Origin: a virus | DNA: 64,000 nucleotides | IMG/VR virus record: IMGVR_UViG_3300017759_003727 | Location: 18,911-82,910 of that record | Strand: one strand, 5' to 3' | In this document: in pieces, positions 35,150 to 43,751 of the stretch | Layout of the letters: each line of letters begins with the position of its first letter | How positions within the stretch are numbered: position 1 is the stretch's first letter | Notes under the pieces: model-generated | Database searches by the model: none | Seen by the model: the letters and a program-made list of their open reading frames with translations, nothing else | What the model was told of the DNA's origin: nothing | Made by a program: the position numbers and the translations under genes

Positions 35150-36102
35150 TTACTATTAAAAGCTGTGTTGTATGCATTCAAAATGTGCACCAAGTAAACT
35201 AAATGGCAATTTTCTGTGCACAATTCTCTGCCTATGATTTTTTGTTTCTCATTTAATTCGTTGGCATAACCAGGATTCATGTTTAAATAATTAATGAATG
35301 GCTCCCAGTTATTTTCATCTACAGTAACAAGTGGATTGGAAGTATCAAAAAACTGATAATACCAAGACATTTGTTCTGTTTGATTTGGTTTTGGTCTTAC
35401 GCTAATAGCTAAAGAGTTTGAAGCTAAAATCCACAACAACCTATCCCAGCAAGTCGTGTTACCGCTAATGTTAAAAATGTATTTATATTTTAGTTGTTCT
35501 TCTGGTGTGATAAAACCTTTTTCTACGGATTTGTAATCATACCCTTCTAATGTCTCTTTCTTGATTTGAAGGAAGTTTGTTATTGAAAAATTACCTAGAC
35601 TGGAATTTCTATTATTGTAGCAGAATTGGAATCTTTGATTTTTGTCCGCGACATTGTATAAGCCCGTATCTGTTCCCGCAAAAACTCCTTTGTTTTTCTT
35701 TGAAAGAAATATAGTATCAATTGAAGAGTTATTTTGGGCTATAGAGGAAGCATTTGGAAAATGAGCATCGGGTATTAGAATATTGTTATGAGACAACCTT
35801 CTAGACATAGCTAACCTAGGAGCATTTTCATTAAAATCCTCTACTTCGTCACAAAGATTAACTATACATTCAAAGTTCCAATTAAATTGACCAATAGCTT
35901 TTAAGCAATTTACAAAAAAACCAAACCTAGATTTAGCGCCATTATCTAGTTTTTCTGACTCTCTTACCACTTCTACTTTGCCAGGAGTAAATTTTAGGTG
36001 ATACTCTGACTGTTTTAATTCGCAAGTTTGTATTTCTGAGAAATTTACATATTTAAAATTTTCAGATTCTTTAAGAGCTGATATTTCTATTAATTTACTC
36101 AT
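35146..36102 (-). CDS. GT90-family glycosyltransferase (Cap10/POGLUT-like)
   Basis: A 318-residue protein resembling Glyco_transf_90: PRLAMSRRLSHNNILIPDAHF in the first half, GVFAGTDTGLYN, then KYKYIFNISGNTTCWDRLLWIL followed by ASNSLAISV. The last group is the donor-binding signature of the family. Bacterial members modify LPS or capsule; known members transfer xylose or glucose. The acceptor here is unknown. It overlaps the aminotransferase gene by 8 bases. Confidence 0.75.
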   Translation of the reverse strand: MSKLIEISALKESENFKYVNFSEIQTCELKQSEYHLKFTPGKVEVVRESEKLDNGAKSRFGFFVNCLKAIGQFNWNFECIVNLCDEVEDFNENAPRLAMSRRLSHNNILIPDAHFPNASSIAQNNSSIDTIFLSKKNKGVFAGTDTGLYNVADKNQRFQFCYNNRNSSLGNFSITNFLQIKKETLEGYDYKSVEKGFITPEEQLKYKYIFNISGNTTCWDRLLWILASNSLAISVRPKPNQTEQMSWYYQFFDTSNPLVTVDENNWEPFINYLNMNPGYANELNEKQKIIGRELCTENCHLVYLVHILNAYNTAFNSK

Positions 36103-37183
36103 AATTGTTTACTACTTTTACTATGTGATTTACTTCTTCTTTTGTAAGCCACCATCCTACTGGTATGTTGACCAATTGATTGTCAAAAATTGTTAAGTTG
36201 GTGTCTTGTTTTTTAAAATTTTTAAAAACAGAGTAGGTGTCATTTCTGACATGAACTCTGTCTGCGCTTATTCCGTTTTTGTTCATATACTTTATGAATT
36301 TTTTTCTATCCTTAACTAACATAGAGTAAATCCAACTAGCAGAAAAGGTTTCAAAGGGTTTGTCCATTTTTTTAACATATTGATTATTAATGTTACTATC
36401 GTAGTAATCTGAGTTGACTACATGTTGATGGATTATATGATTTATTACTTCTAGATTTTTTAGGCCTATAGAAGCGTTTATATTATTCATGTGGTATTTA
36501 TATCCAGACTCTTTAATATCTTGATCCCATCTGCTCTTTCCTTTAAATTTTCTATCTAAGCCAAACCATCTAATCTTTTTAATTCTATCTACGTCTTTTT
36601 TTCTTTTGCAGGCTATAGCGCCTCCGTCTCCACATGTTAGATGTTTAATAGCTTGAAAAGAAAAGCATACAAAATCAGAATGGTTTCCTATTTTTTTACC
36701 TTTATACACAGAGCCTAAGGCATGTGCGGCATCTTCAATTACTTTTAATTTATGTTTTTTTGCAATTTTATTAATAGTTTTAATATCACAAGGTTGTCCA
36801 GCCCAATGAACGATTACTATGGCTTTTGTTTTAGGTGTAATTAAATTTTCTATTGATTTTGGACATATGTTACCCGTTTCTAATTCAACGTCCGCAAAAA
36901 CTAAATTAAGACCCATATTATAGAAAGGCTCGTTTGTGGCCATACAGGTCATTGCAGTAGTGATTACTTCGTCACCTGGTTTTAGGTCGCAAGCAATTGC
37001 TGCTAAATGTAAAGCTGAAGTGCAACTATTTGTAAGAGATATATTTTTATTACCAATAAATTTTGAAAACTTTTTTTCAAATAAATCTGAATAATATCCT
37101 TCTGTAAGTTGCCCACTTTCTAATACTTCTTGCACTAATTGACCACAACTTTTATGTATGTAGGGTTTAAATAATGGTATCAT
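36095..37183 (-). CDS. DegT/DnrJ/EryC1-family sugar aminotransferase
   Basis: A 362-residue PLP-dependent aminotransferase for nucleotide-activated keto-sugars. LTNSCTSALHLAAIACDLKP binds the cofactor phosphate, VIEDAAHALGS has the PLP-pairing Asp, and SFQAIKHLTCGDGG carries the Schiff-base Lys. It should aminate the 4-keto or 3-keto sugar produced by the RmlB-like dehydratase encoded just upstream. ATG 37183 gives an ATGA overlap with that gene and starts at the family's natural N-terminus (MIPLFKPYI); a 12-residue longer form is unlikely. Confidence 0.88.
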   Translation of the reverse strand: MIPLFKPYIHKSCGQLVQEVLESGQLTEGYYSDLFEKKFSKFIGNKNISLTNSCTSALHLAAIACDLKPGDEVITTAMTCMATNEPFYNMGLNLVFADVELETGNICPKSIENLITPKTKAIVIVHWAGQPCDIKTINKIAKKHKLKVIEDAAHALGSVYKGKKIGNHSDFVCFSFQAIKHLTCGDGGAIACKRKKDVDRIKKIRWFGLDRKFKGKSRWDQDIKESGYKYHMNNINASIGLKNLEVINHIIHQHVVNSDYYDSNINNQYVKKMDKPFETFSASWIYSMLVKDRKKFIKYMNKNGISADRVHVRNDTYSVFKNFKKQDTNLTIFDNQLVNIPVGWWLTKEEVNHIVKVVNNYE

Positions 37184-38196
37184 AATTCTTCTAACCAATG
37201 TTTGTTTTTTAGGTTCCATAAAACAGTCTTTTTTAAACTGTTTGCAAAATCAATTGGGGGTTTCCAACCTAATTTTTCTAATTTACTTCCATCTAAGGAA
37301 TATCTTAAATCATGGCCAGGCCTATCTGAATGAAAATCTACCATTTCATATTTTGGTTTAATATTCATAGAGTCTCCGATCATTTTTACTATATCTAAAT
37401 TTGAAACTTCTTTTGTCCCTACAATGTTGTATTTACCTAAAGAAGCGTCCTTCCCGTCTAAAAACTCAGTTGCGTTTTCTAGTATAAATATAAAAGCATC
37501 TGAAACATTTCTTGCGTGAATATAATAACGACTGCCAGATTTTTTCTTATCTGGATAACTGTGAACCATAATTGTTTCTTCTTTTAAAATAGAACCTATA
37601 ACTTTAGGTACAAATTTTTCAGAGTGTTGCCTTTCTCCAATAATATTCATTGTATTCGTGATTATAATCGGAAGCCTATATGTATTTGCGTAAGATTGAC
37701 ATATGCACTCTGCTGCAGCTTTACTCGCAGAGTATGGATTGCCACAATTGTACCTATCTCCTTCTTTGTAAGCTACCCCTTCTGGCGCATAACCGAAAAC
37801 CTCATCAGTTGAAAAATAAATAAACTTTTTTAAATTTTTAGCATGAGTTCTGCAAAATTCTAAAAGATTTACTGTAGATGAGACATTGTTTTGAATAAAA
37901 GTTGATGGGTCGGAAATAGAATTATCAACATGTGACTCTGCCGCTATGTGAAGTATGTAGTCAACATCTTTAATTTCTTCTGCTAAACCTAATGGAATTT
38001 TTGAACATAAATCGAAAGAAAAGAAATTTACTCTTGGATTTGTTATAGCCGCGGTTTCCCTCAATCTTTTTAAACCAAAACTAGAATAACTTAATTGATC
38101 TATACAGTATATTTCCCAATCTGTATTTCTTAATATATGGTCTAAGACGTGATGCCCCACGAAACCGTTTGAACCTGTTAAAATAACTTTTTTCAT
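37180..38196 (-). CDS. RmlB-like NDP-sugar 4,6-dehydratase
   Basis: A 338-residue short-chain dehydrogenase. It has TGSNGFVGHHVLDHIL (NAD binding), HIAAESHVDNSI, the catalytic FSTDEVFG, NPYSASKAAAE with Tyr and Lys, and RPGHDLRYSLD, the diagnostic end of dTDP-glucose 4,6-dehydratase and close relatives. Neither RmlA, RmlC nor RmlD is encoded here, so the product is probably passed to the DegT aminotransferase next door rather than to rhamnose (inference). Confidence 0.87.
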   Translation of the reverse strand: MKKVILTGSNGFVGHHVLDHILRNTDWEIYCIDQLSYSSFGLKRLRETAAITNPRVNFFSFDLCSKIPLGLAEEIKDVDYILHIAAESHVDNSISDPSTFIQNNVSSTVNLLEFCRTHAKNLKKFIYFSTDEVFGYAPEGVAYKEGDRYNCGNPYSASKAAAECICQSYANTYRLPIIITNTMNIIGERQHSEKFVPKVIGSILKEETIMVHSYPDKKKSGSRYYIHARNVSDAFIFILENATEFLDGKDASLGKYNIVGTKEVSNLDIVKMIGDSMNIKPKYEMVDFHSDRPGHDLRYSLDGSKLEKLGWKPPIDFANSLKKTVLWNLKNKHWLEEL

Positions 38197-39308
38197 TTTA
38201 ATTTTTTATGCATTAGAAAGCTTTCTGTATCTATAGTAAAACCTTCTATCTCCTTTTCAATAAAGCCTATATCTTTATATAGATTGATTGCTGTTTTGTT
38301 TTGTTTTTTTACTAGAAGGTATATATCATCTTCCTCAATCATTTCAAAAAAATCATAGTATAGTTGTTTTGCTAGTCCTAAACCTCTTTTGCTTTTATGT
38401 AAATCCATACCAACGAAGAATAAATTATTTTCATTTGAAGTTCTAAAATAACCTATTTTTTCATCATTCATCTTTATAGTATAAAAATTTGGATTTGTTT
38501 CTTTAAACCATTTTATTGATTCTTCTTTTGTATACTTAGATGTATTGTGTAGCATTTGCCTGCAATCATTTCTTACCTCATTATAGAAAGGGACATCTTC
38601 TAGAATCATTTTTTTTATAGAGAAATCATTAAATATATAATTGTAATACTTTCTCCTGTGGTTTTTTTGTTTTTCATTAAACAACTTTTCGATTTCATGC
38701 ATGCCGAAACTTGTGTATAATTTAGATTGATCTGGAGAATGATGCTCTGTTGAAAAATTTGAACAAGTATTTATATCTGCGTATTTAAAGCCTTCAAATA
38801 CTAAAGCTTGATTAAAGGAAAAAGATGTTATTAAGTCTTCAGCCTCTTCAGAAAAAAGAGATTCGTGTTTTTCGTATAATTGAGAAACTCTTTTGCAAAA
38901 ATTATAAGACCTAAGGGAAAATCCCCCATTCCCGCAGTATAAAAAACCTTGATGATGCATTGGTGCTCCGATATAATCAAAATTTAAAAAACTGTCATCC
39001 CAAGCAGAGGGGTTTCTTATAAAGCCATCGGTATGAAAATTTATCATATACTTTGTGGCAAATAATTTAAAATAATTTTTTAATACATACTTGGTGAAGT
39101 TTTCGTATGGTATTTCTTTGATTATTTCTATTTCAAAATCACCGACATCTATAGTTGGTTCTTCTATTGTGTATATAATTTTCTTACCGAAGTTTATATG
39201 TCTAGAAGTCTTTTGACCTATTTTTAGAATAGAATCTATGTCAGAATACGGTTTATCTGTCTTATTGCCTACTATTGATAGATAAGTAATTTCTGGAAGA
39301 TTTAACAT
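38193..39308 (-). CDS. Fusion of a DUF5672-like glycosyltransferase and a GNAT acetyltransferase
   Basis: A 371-residue two-domain protein. Residues about 1-215 resemble the DUF5672 family (YMINFHTDGFIRNPSAW, FDYIGAPMHHQ, GNGGFSLRS), thought to be glycosyltransferases. Residues about 225-371 are a GNAT domain: FFVGMDLHKSKRGLGLAKQLY with the RGxGL-type acetyl-CoA loop, then NKTAINLYKDIGFIEKE. A plausible job is acetylation of an amino sugar and its transfer by one chain. It is coupled to both neighbours by 1-4 base overlaps. Confidence 0.8.
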   Translation of the reverse strand: MLNLPEITYLSIVGNKTDKPYSDIDSILKIGQKTSRHINFGKKIIYTIEEPTIDVGDFEIEIIKEIPYENFTKYVLKNYFKLFATKYMINFHTDGFIRNPSAWDDSFLNFDYIGAPMHHQGFLYCGNGGFSLRSYNFCKRVSQLYEKHESLFSEEAEDLITSFSFNQALVFEGFKYADINTCSNFSTEHHSPDQSKLYTSFGMHEIEKLFNEKQKNHRRKYYNYIFNDFSIKKMILEDVPFYNEVRNDCRQMLHNTSKYTKEESIKWFKETNPNFYTIKMNDEKIGYFRTSNENNLFFVGMDLHKSKRGLGLAKQLYYDFFEMIEEDDIYLLVKKQNKTAINLYKDIGFIEKEIEGFTIDTESFLMHKKLK

Positions 39309-39667
39309 TAATCTCCTTTCGTTACTCTATAACTATCTTCATCAAAATGTTGCGTAGAAAACTCGAACATTTCTGTGTCCTCTAAGGCTTGCATTTGATG
39401 TACTAAGCCAGTGTGTACCCAAAAATTATCTCCAGGTTCTAGTATAACTTCTTTTGCTTTTTCGATTTCGTGATGGTATCCATATCTAACTAAAAGTTTA
39501 CCTGTTCTAATATAGAACACTTCATCTTTTAATTCGTGATAATGCCAAGAGCATTTTTTGCCTTTAGCAAACCATAAAATTTTTCCACAGTATTCGTGTT
39601 TGTTTACGATCCATTTTTCGTAACCCCAACCTTTGGGAACAAACTTAATCTCTGAAAAATTCTTCAT
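39308..39667 (-). CDS. Cupin-fold sugar-processing protein
   Basis: A 119-residue single cupin. CSWHYHELKDEVFYIRTG is the first cupin motif with the His pair and Glu. EPGDNFWVHTGLVHQMQAL is the second, with its His. The closest functional analogues are mannose-6-phosphate isomerase C-terminal domains and sugar isomerase/epimerase cupins. It overlaps the HAD gene by 23 bases. Its role in the cassette could be isomerisation of a phosphorylated or nucleotide sugar. Confidence 0.78.
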   Translation of the reverse strand: MKNFSEIKFVPKGWGYEKWIVNKHEYCGKILWFAKGKKCSWHYHELKDEVFYIRTGKLLVRYGYHHEIEKAKEVILEPGDNFWVHTGLVHQMQALEDTEMFEFSTQHFDEDSYRVTKGD

Positions 39668-39959
39668 CTTTTATTGCTTTATCGTCTATATAAAAATCAC
39701 CAGCTGGCTTACCCATGAATAACTTATGATACTTTGCTCCCCAATTTTTCAACTGTTTTTCTGTTAATTTTTTGAAAAGGTTTGGATTGTTATTATTTGA
39801 ACGACCCATACCTCTGGCTGTTAGAAAATGGATTGTATGTCCTTCGTCGTATAGTTTGTTTATTTTTTTTATTCTATCTTTTTTGGGTATTGAGTTTTTG
39901 TAATCACCACCCTGTATTTGATAACAAATAGTTCCGTCTATATCAATTACGTACGTCAT
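39645..39959 (-). CDS. Small HAD-superfamily phosphatase
   Basis: A 104-residue HAD-like protein: YVIDIDGTICY with the D-x-D, IHFLTARGMGR as motif II, and KPAGDFYIDDKAI with the lysine and acidic motif. This small type is found near capsule and LPS genes. Lying directly between the hldD-like gene and the cupin, it is the better positional candidate for the heptose bisphosphate phosphatase step, though it lacks GmhB's zinc site. It overlaps hldD by 17 bases. Confidence 0.75.
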   Translation of the reverse strand: MTYVIDIDGTICYQIQGGDYKNSIPKKDRIKKINKLYDEGHTIHFLTARGMGRSNNNNPNLFKKLTEKQLKNWGAKYHKLFMGKPAGDFYIDDKAIKDEEFFRD

Positions 39960-40734
39960 CTAAATATTTTTTATATTCTACTAACCCTTTATCTATGGTA
40001 TACTTAGGTTTCCAATTTGGCATCCATTTTTCAGAATTAGACCTTGTATAAAATTGATACCATTTTGGTATCTCCCTAAGGTGATGATATTTACGGCGAA
40101 CACCCATTATGCTTAAAACATCTTCAAATGTTCTGGCTTCTCCGCTTCCAACTTCATAAACTCCTTTTGGGGCTTCTATAGCATGGATATTTGCGTCAAC
40201 AACATCTTGTATATAAACAAAATCTCTTTTGGGTTCTTTTTGAAAAATTCTAAATTGACCTTTTTTATGAGCTTGGTTAGCAACTGATGCCATTTTACCT
40301 TTGTGGCATTCCCCAGGACCGTAAACATTAAAATATCTTAAAGCTACAAAATTATCGCATTTTGCCATACCGTAATCTTCTGCAACAAGTTTAGACCAGC
40401 CATAAATATTTAAAGGAGTTTGATCATCGACTCCATCTCCATAGCAAGCAGCAGAAGACGAGTATACGACTTTCTTATTCATGGATTGACATAGATTAAA
40501 TAAAGTTTTACTAAATGTATAATTAAAAGTCATCATCTCCGCTTCGTCTTGAAGGGATGTATCTGATATAGCTCCAACATGAAACACTATGTCTGACTCT
40601 GTCAAAGCAGCTACAAGTTCTGGAGACCAACAGTCTTCGATATCAAAACAATATACCACATCGTATATTTCTTGAAGTTTTTTTTCTAAGGCTTTTCCTA
40701 TAAATCCTTTATATCCTGTCAATAATGCTTTCAT
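39943..40734 (-). CDS. hldD: ADP-L-glycero-D-manno-heptose 6-epimerase (HldD-like)
   Basis: A 263-residue short-chain dehydrogenase with HldD-specific segments: SSAACYGDG, LNIYGWSKLVAEDYG with the catalytic Tyr and Lys, and LRYFNVYGPGECHKGKMAS, in which the heptose-binding HKGxMAS is diagnostic. KRDFVYIQDVVDANI follows. It converts ADP-D,D-heptose to ADP-L,D-heptose, the donor for LPS inner-core heptosyltransferases. The protein is shorter than the cellular enzyme (about 310 residues). It overlaps the kinase gene by 26 bases. Confidence 0.88.
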   Translation of the reverse strand: MKALLTGYKGFIGKALEKKLQEIYDVVYCFDIEDCWSPELVAALTESDIVFHVGAISDTSLQDEAEMMTFNYTFSKTLFNLCQSMNKKVVYSSSAACYGDGVDDQTPLNIYGWSKLVAEDYGMAKCDNFVALRYFNVYGPGECHKGKMASVANQAHKKGQFRIFQKEPKRDFVYIQDVVDANIHAIEAPKGVYEVGSGEARTFEDVLSIMGVRRKYHHLREIPKWYQFYTRSNSEKWMPNWKPKYTIDKGLVEYKKYLDDVRN

Positions 40735-41482
40735 AATCTTCTTTTTCTAAAACGTATGTTCCTGTTTTTGAGACCGACAGACTTGCTAATTTATTACCTA
40801 GCTTAATTGCCTTCTCAATATTATTGTAATACAAGTAACCGAAAATTAAAGAGGAAAGAAAAACATCTCCTGCCCCACATACATCAAATACTTCAGTTTT
40901 GTCCGTTGGATATATTTTGTTTTTATATAAAGCCCCCTTTGAGCCTAACGTAACAATTGTTTCTGCGCTAGGGTCTATTGATTTTGATTCATTAAATTCT
41001 TTTTCATTTATTTTTAAATAACAATTAGTAAAGCACGATAAATCTTTCTTTTTGGAATCTACAAAAATTGTTTTATTTTTAAATGTTTTGCAAAGTCTTC
41101 TAGCGAATTCGGGATCTATCAACCCTTTATTATAATCACTTATAACAAGTATATCAAAATCATGAAAATGATCAGCTAATTGTTTAACTTTATCAGATTC
41201 ACCCACATCGTATCTAGCAACGTGGCAATTAAACCTTGTGTCTATTAACCTATGTTTTTCAAGTTTTTCTTCATTTGTTAAATGTCGAACATCTAAACAA
41301 AATGAATCTAAGTTTAGTTTTACATTTGCAGCCATACCTTTTTTTATTTCGGTATGGGTTTCTTTTAGTACTGGTACTGGTGCCTCTGGATTTAATCTGT
41401 CACAAGTTCCATAGTGATAGATATCATCGCAAGATTCACCTATCAGTAAGATTCTGTAAGGTTGAGGTTGTGGAGTATCCAT
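40709..41482 (-). CDS. hldA: D-glycero-D-manno-heptose-7-phosphate kinase (HldE N-domain/HldA-like)
   Basis: A 257-residue PfkB/ribokinase-fold kinase. Diagnostic pieces are LNPEAPVPVLK near the N-terminus, VISDYNKGLI, and the anion-hole motif DVCGAGDVFLSSL with the catalytic Asp. It phosphorylates heptose 7-phosphate at C1. In enterobacteria this domain is fused to the nucleotidyltransferase as HldE; here the two are separate, and the transferase gene comes first in transcription order. It is shorter than the usual 310-320 residues. It overlaps the upstream gene by 47 bases. Confidence 0.85.
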   Translation of the reverse strand: MDTPQPQPYRILLIGESCDDIYHYGTCDRLNPEAPVPVLKETHTEIKKGMAANVKLNLDSFCLDVRHLTNEEKLEKHRLIDTRFNCHVARYDVGESDKVKQLADHFHDFDILVISDYNKGLIDPEFARRLCKTFKNKTIFVDSKKKDLSCFTNCYLKINEKEFNESKSIDPSAETIVTLGSKGALYKNKIYPTDKTEVFDVCGAGDVFLSSLIFGYLYYNNIEKAIKLGNKLASLSVSKTGTYVLEKEDYESIIDRI

Positions 41483-41936
41483 TTACTTTTTTAAAAAATT
41501 TTAATTCTTTAGTGTGCTCTGAGCCGATTACTTTTTTATTTTTGTATTCTTCACCAACTACCATAGTTTCTGGATTACATTGGTATACAAGTTCTTCTAA
41601 TTCATCGTCGTTATCAAAAACAACAACTGTATCTACGTATTTTAGAGATAGTAACATTTCTTTTCTGTCCTCTTCTGTGTTGATAGGTCTAGATTCTCCT
41701 TTGAGTTTTTTAACTCGAGAATCTGAATCTATACCAACAACTAGGTGTGGTGCAAAGCTTTTAGCATATTTAAAAAGTCTAATATGACCAATATGCAATA
41801 CATCAAAACATCCGTTTACAAAAACTTTACTTTGATCATAATAGTTAACAGGGATTCGCGGATTACCCCCATATTTGGTTTTTTCCGCTTCGACAAAAGC
41901 TTTTTCTGTATGCGAAAACTGTCTTTTCTTTCTCAT
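41436..41936 (-). CDS. hldC: Heptose-1-phosphate adenylyltransferase (HldE C-domain/HldC-like)
   Basis: A 166-residue cytidylyltransferase-fold enzyme. KVFVNGCFDVLHIGHIRLF carries the HxGH nucleotide-binding motif. VVGIDSDSRVKKLKG and RPINTEEDRKEMLLSL match the RfaE domain II signature. GYSTTSTLQ corresponds to the YSTT loop. It forms ADP-D,D-heptose from heptose 1-phosphate and ATP. It is the first gene of the 18-gene glycan cassette, with a weak promoter candidate in the 44-base gap upstream. Confidence 0.88.
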   Translation of the reverse strand: MRKKRQFSHTEKAFVEAEKTKYGGNPRIPVNYYDQSKVFVNGCFDVLHIGHIRLFKYAKSFAPHLVVGIDSDSRVKKLKGESRPINTEEDRKEMLLSLKYVDTVVVFDNDDELEELVYQCNPETMVVGEEYKNKKVIGSEHTKELKFFKKVNGYSTTSTLQNLTDR

Positions 41937-41942
41937 TTATAC

Positions 41943-41973
41943 GCAATACTAATGCATATAACTAAAAAGTCAA
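41943..41973 (-). promoter_or_regulatory. Weak promoter candidate for the glycan cassette
   Basis: On the - strand TTGACT (41968-41973), 19 bases, TATTGC (41943-41948), 6 bases before ATG 41936. The spacing and -10 are poor, but the -10-to-ATG distance matches the near-leaderless pattern elsewhere. Confidence 0.3.
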
Positions 41974-41980
41974 TCTATTT

Positions 41981-42166
41981 TTAAGTCTTTCTGTGCTCTC
42001 TCCAGTCTTTTCTATGTAATCTGACCCATGTTAATAAAGCTTTTTCAAAACCTATATCTTCTTGGGCTTTTTGTGATTCTATCCACTTAAGTTTTAATAT
42101 TTCTTCTCTTTCCGCTAAGAACTCTTGATAAAGAGTAGATCCTGTGGCGAAATGACTAGACATCAA
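41981..42166 (-). CDS. Small hypothetical protein
   Basis: A 61-residue basic protein (MMSSHFATGSTLYQEF...), predicted mostly helical, ending in LTWVRLHRKDWREHRKT. No family is recognised. It starts 4 bases inside the end of the upstream structural-like gene, so it is translated from the same late mRNA. It could be a small virion or assembly accessory. Confidence 0.6.
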   Translation of the reverse strand: MMSSHFATGSTLYQEFLAEREEILKLKWIESQKAQEDIGFEKALLTWVRLHRKDWREHRKT

Positions 42167-43152
42167 TAACCTTCTTCTTCGATAACTTGAGCTTCGGAAA
42201 GTTGGGGATAAATATCAAGAAGTGAAGCATCTGATGATAATTCTGCTTCTACTTTTTTGCCAGCTCTCCATTGTTTGCAAGACCAATATCTGGCTTTGTA
42301 TTTGGGGCCAGGATTTGTATCGCATTTGTGTCTAGCTCTAAATGATTTACGACGTTCTGGATCATCTCTTTTGATTTCCATATTTGGGTCACCAAAAGTA
42401 ACTTTAACTACATTACCTTTATCGTTTTTTACATAAACACCAAATTTTTTCTTAGACCCCTTAGGTAATCTAAATGGTTTATTTAAAGTTTTAGCTTCAG
42501 CGCTATCTATATCAAATATTGATATACCTTCTTCTTCTAAAATTTCAGAAACAGTTGAGCCTATGGAAAGTAAATCTATTTTTGCTAGTGCAAATTCTAT
42601 TTTTGAAATATCTTTATTTTCTTGAAAATCTCCAGGACTCCATGTTTCTGCCTGTAATTCAATGAAAGGAAGTTCTTCTTCTGAAGCTCTAGCAACATCT
42701 TGGTCAGCTTTACGATATGATTCCTTAACTTTGCCGCCTCTCATCATTTTGAGAAACATATTAACTCTAGCCATGGCCCAGGCAGCTCTAGACTGACCTG
42801 GCCTATGTGATGAAGAAAATGCACCAAGACCCCTTCTGTAGACCTTCTTAAGCATACCTAGAGTCACTTTTCTAGAATGTTTTTCATTGTGCTCTTTAAC
42901 CTTGTTTTTAAGGGAGGTGGTGACTTTTTCACTGAAAGTTATTTTACCCTTGGCTTCTTTAACCAAGTCTTTTTCGTCCTGTCTCTTTAGGATTTTTTTT
43001 GATTTTTGTTTGGAGTCTGGAGAAGTGCCAGCGGAGCCAGGCTCATTCTTAGAAGAGCCTTTCTTTTTTTCTTCTGGTTTTGCTGGTGTTTGTGCAGAAC
43101 TTTTCGGTCCTGGTCTACCTGCTACAATCTCATTTGTAAAATCTAACTCCAT
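42163..43152 (-). CDS. Late protein with a charged N-terminus and a conserved basic C-terminal domain
   Basis: A 329-residue protein. Residues about 1-70 are low-complexity, Lys/Ser/Pro/Glu-rich. A helical basic middle follows (GMLKKVYRRGLGAFSSSH). The C-terminal domain (KFGVYVKND, FGDPNMEIKRDDPERRK, RARHKCD, KARYWSCKQW) resembles a module I associate with structural or scaffold-type proteins of marine phages; its exact function is not known to me. It has the GTGTAA motif 8 bases before ATG 43152, where the motif's TAA is the stop codon of the methyltransferase gene upstream. Confidence 0.7.
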   Translation of the reverse strand: MELDFTNEIVAGRPGPKSSAQTPAKPEEKKKGSSKNEPGSAGTSPDSKQKSKKILKRQDEKDLVKEAKGKITFSEKVTTSLKNKVKEHNEKHSRKVTLGMLKKVYRRGLGAFSSSHRPGQSRAAWAMARVNMFLKMMRGGKVKESYRKADQDVARASEEELPFIELQAETWSPGDFQENKDISKIEFALAKIDLLSIGSTVSEILEEEGISIFDIDSAEAKTLNKPFRLPKGSKKKFGVYVKNDKGNVVKVTFGDPNMEIKRDDPERRKSFRARHKCDTNPGPKYKARYWSCKQWRAGKKVEAELSSDASLLDIYPQLSEAQVIEEEGY

Positions 43153-43166
43153 GGTATTATTTACAC
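43153..43166 (-). promoter_or_regulatory. Late-type promoter GTGTAA-N8-ATG
   Basis: On the - strand GTGTAA (43161-43166), then 8 bases and ATG 43152. The motif overlaps the last codon and stop of the upstream gene (GTG TAA). Confidence 0.65.
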
Positions 43167-43751
43167 ATTTTTAAGTTTAAATATATATTTTAATTGATTA
43201 TTTGGTGAAATTTCTTCTGCAAAGAGAAAATATGGAGACAGAATACTAAAAAGAACCTCAAATTCTATTTTTTTACTTATTCCTAATTTATTGAATTGAG
43301 CTTTTATTTCTATTTCTTTTATTTTAGTTTTATTAAAATTTATACCTTTTATAACCTCAGATTCATAACCTTCAACATTTAAATACAGTTTTTCTATTTC
43401 TAGTATGTTTATTTCTTCTAGTATTGCTTGCAGTGTAGATGCTGAACATTTATGTTTTTTAGCAGAATGTATTTCTATTTGTTCGCTTACAAAATCTTCT
43501 TTTACATCTAAAACGCTACATTGCTCTAGGGAATGTTTTTCGTTTAAAATTATATAATTATCTTTATACTCTGAAGAAACTAACGCTTTGTTGATTAAAA
43601 TATTTTTCTCTGTTCTGTTTTGTTTTAATCTATCAAATGAATATGGGTGGGGTTCGATCAGTATACAACATATGTCTTCATAACTATCACACCAAGAAGT
43701 GACGCCTTGAAACAAGCCATCCTGGGCACCAGCTTCTATTACATAATGCAT
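43161..43751 (-). CDS. FkbM-family methyltransferase-like protein
   Basis: A 196-residue protein of the Methyltransf_21 (FkbM) type. YVIEAGAQDGLFQGVTSW is motif I, CILIEPHPYSFDRLKQ the ribose-binding strand, and LYLNVEGYESEVIKGI a typical FkbM motif near the C-terminus (usual form: KIDVEGxE). It probably O-methylates a sugar, or possibly a virion component. ATG 43751 overlaps the upstream stop as TAATG and is preferred to ATG 43760. It is co-transcribed with the coiled-coil membrane protein gene from a late-type promoter. Confidence 0.75.
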   Translation of the reverse strand: MHYVIEAGAQDGLFQGVTSWCDSYEDICCILIEPHPYSFDRLKQNRTEKNILINKALVSSEYKDNYIILNEKHSLEQCSVLDVKEDFVSEQIEIHSAKKHKCSASTLQAILEEINILEIEKLYLNVEGYESEVIKGINFNKTKIKEIEIKAQFNKLGISKKIEFEVLFSILSPYFLFAEEISPNNQLKYIFKLKNV

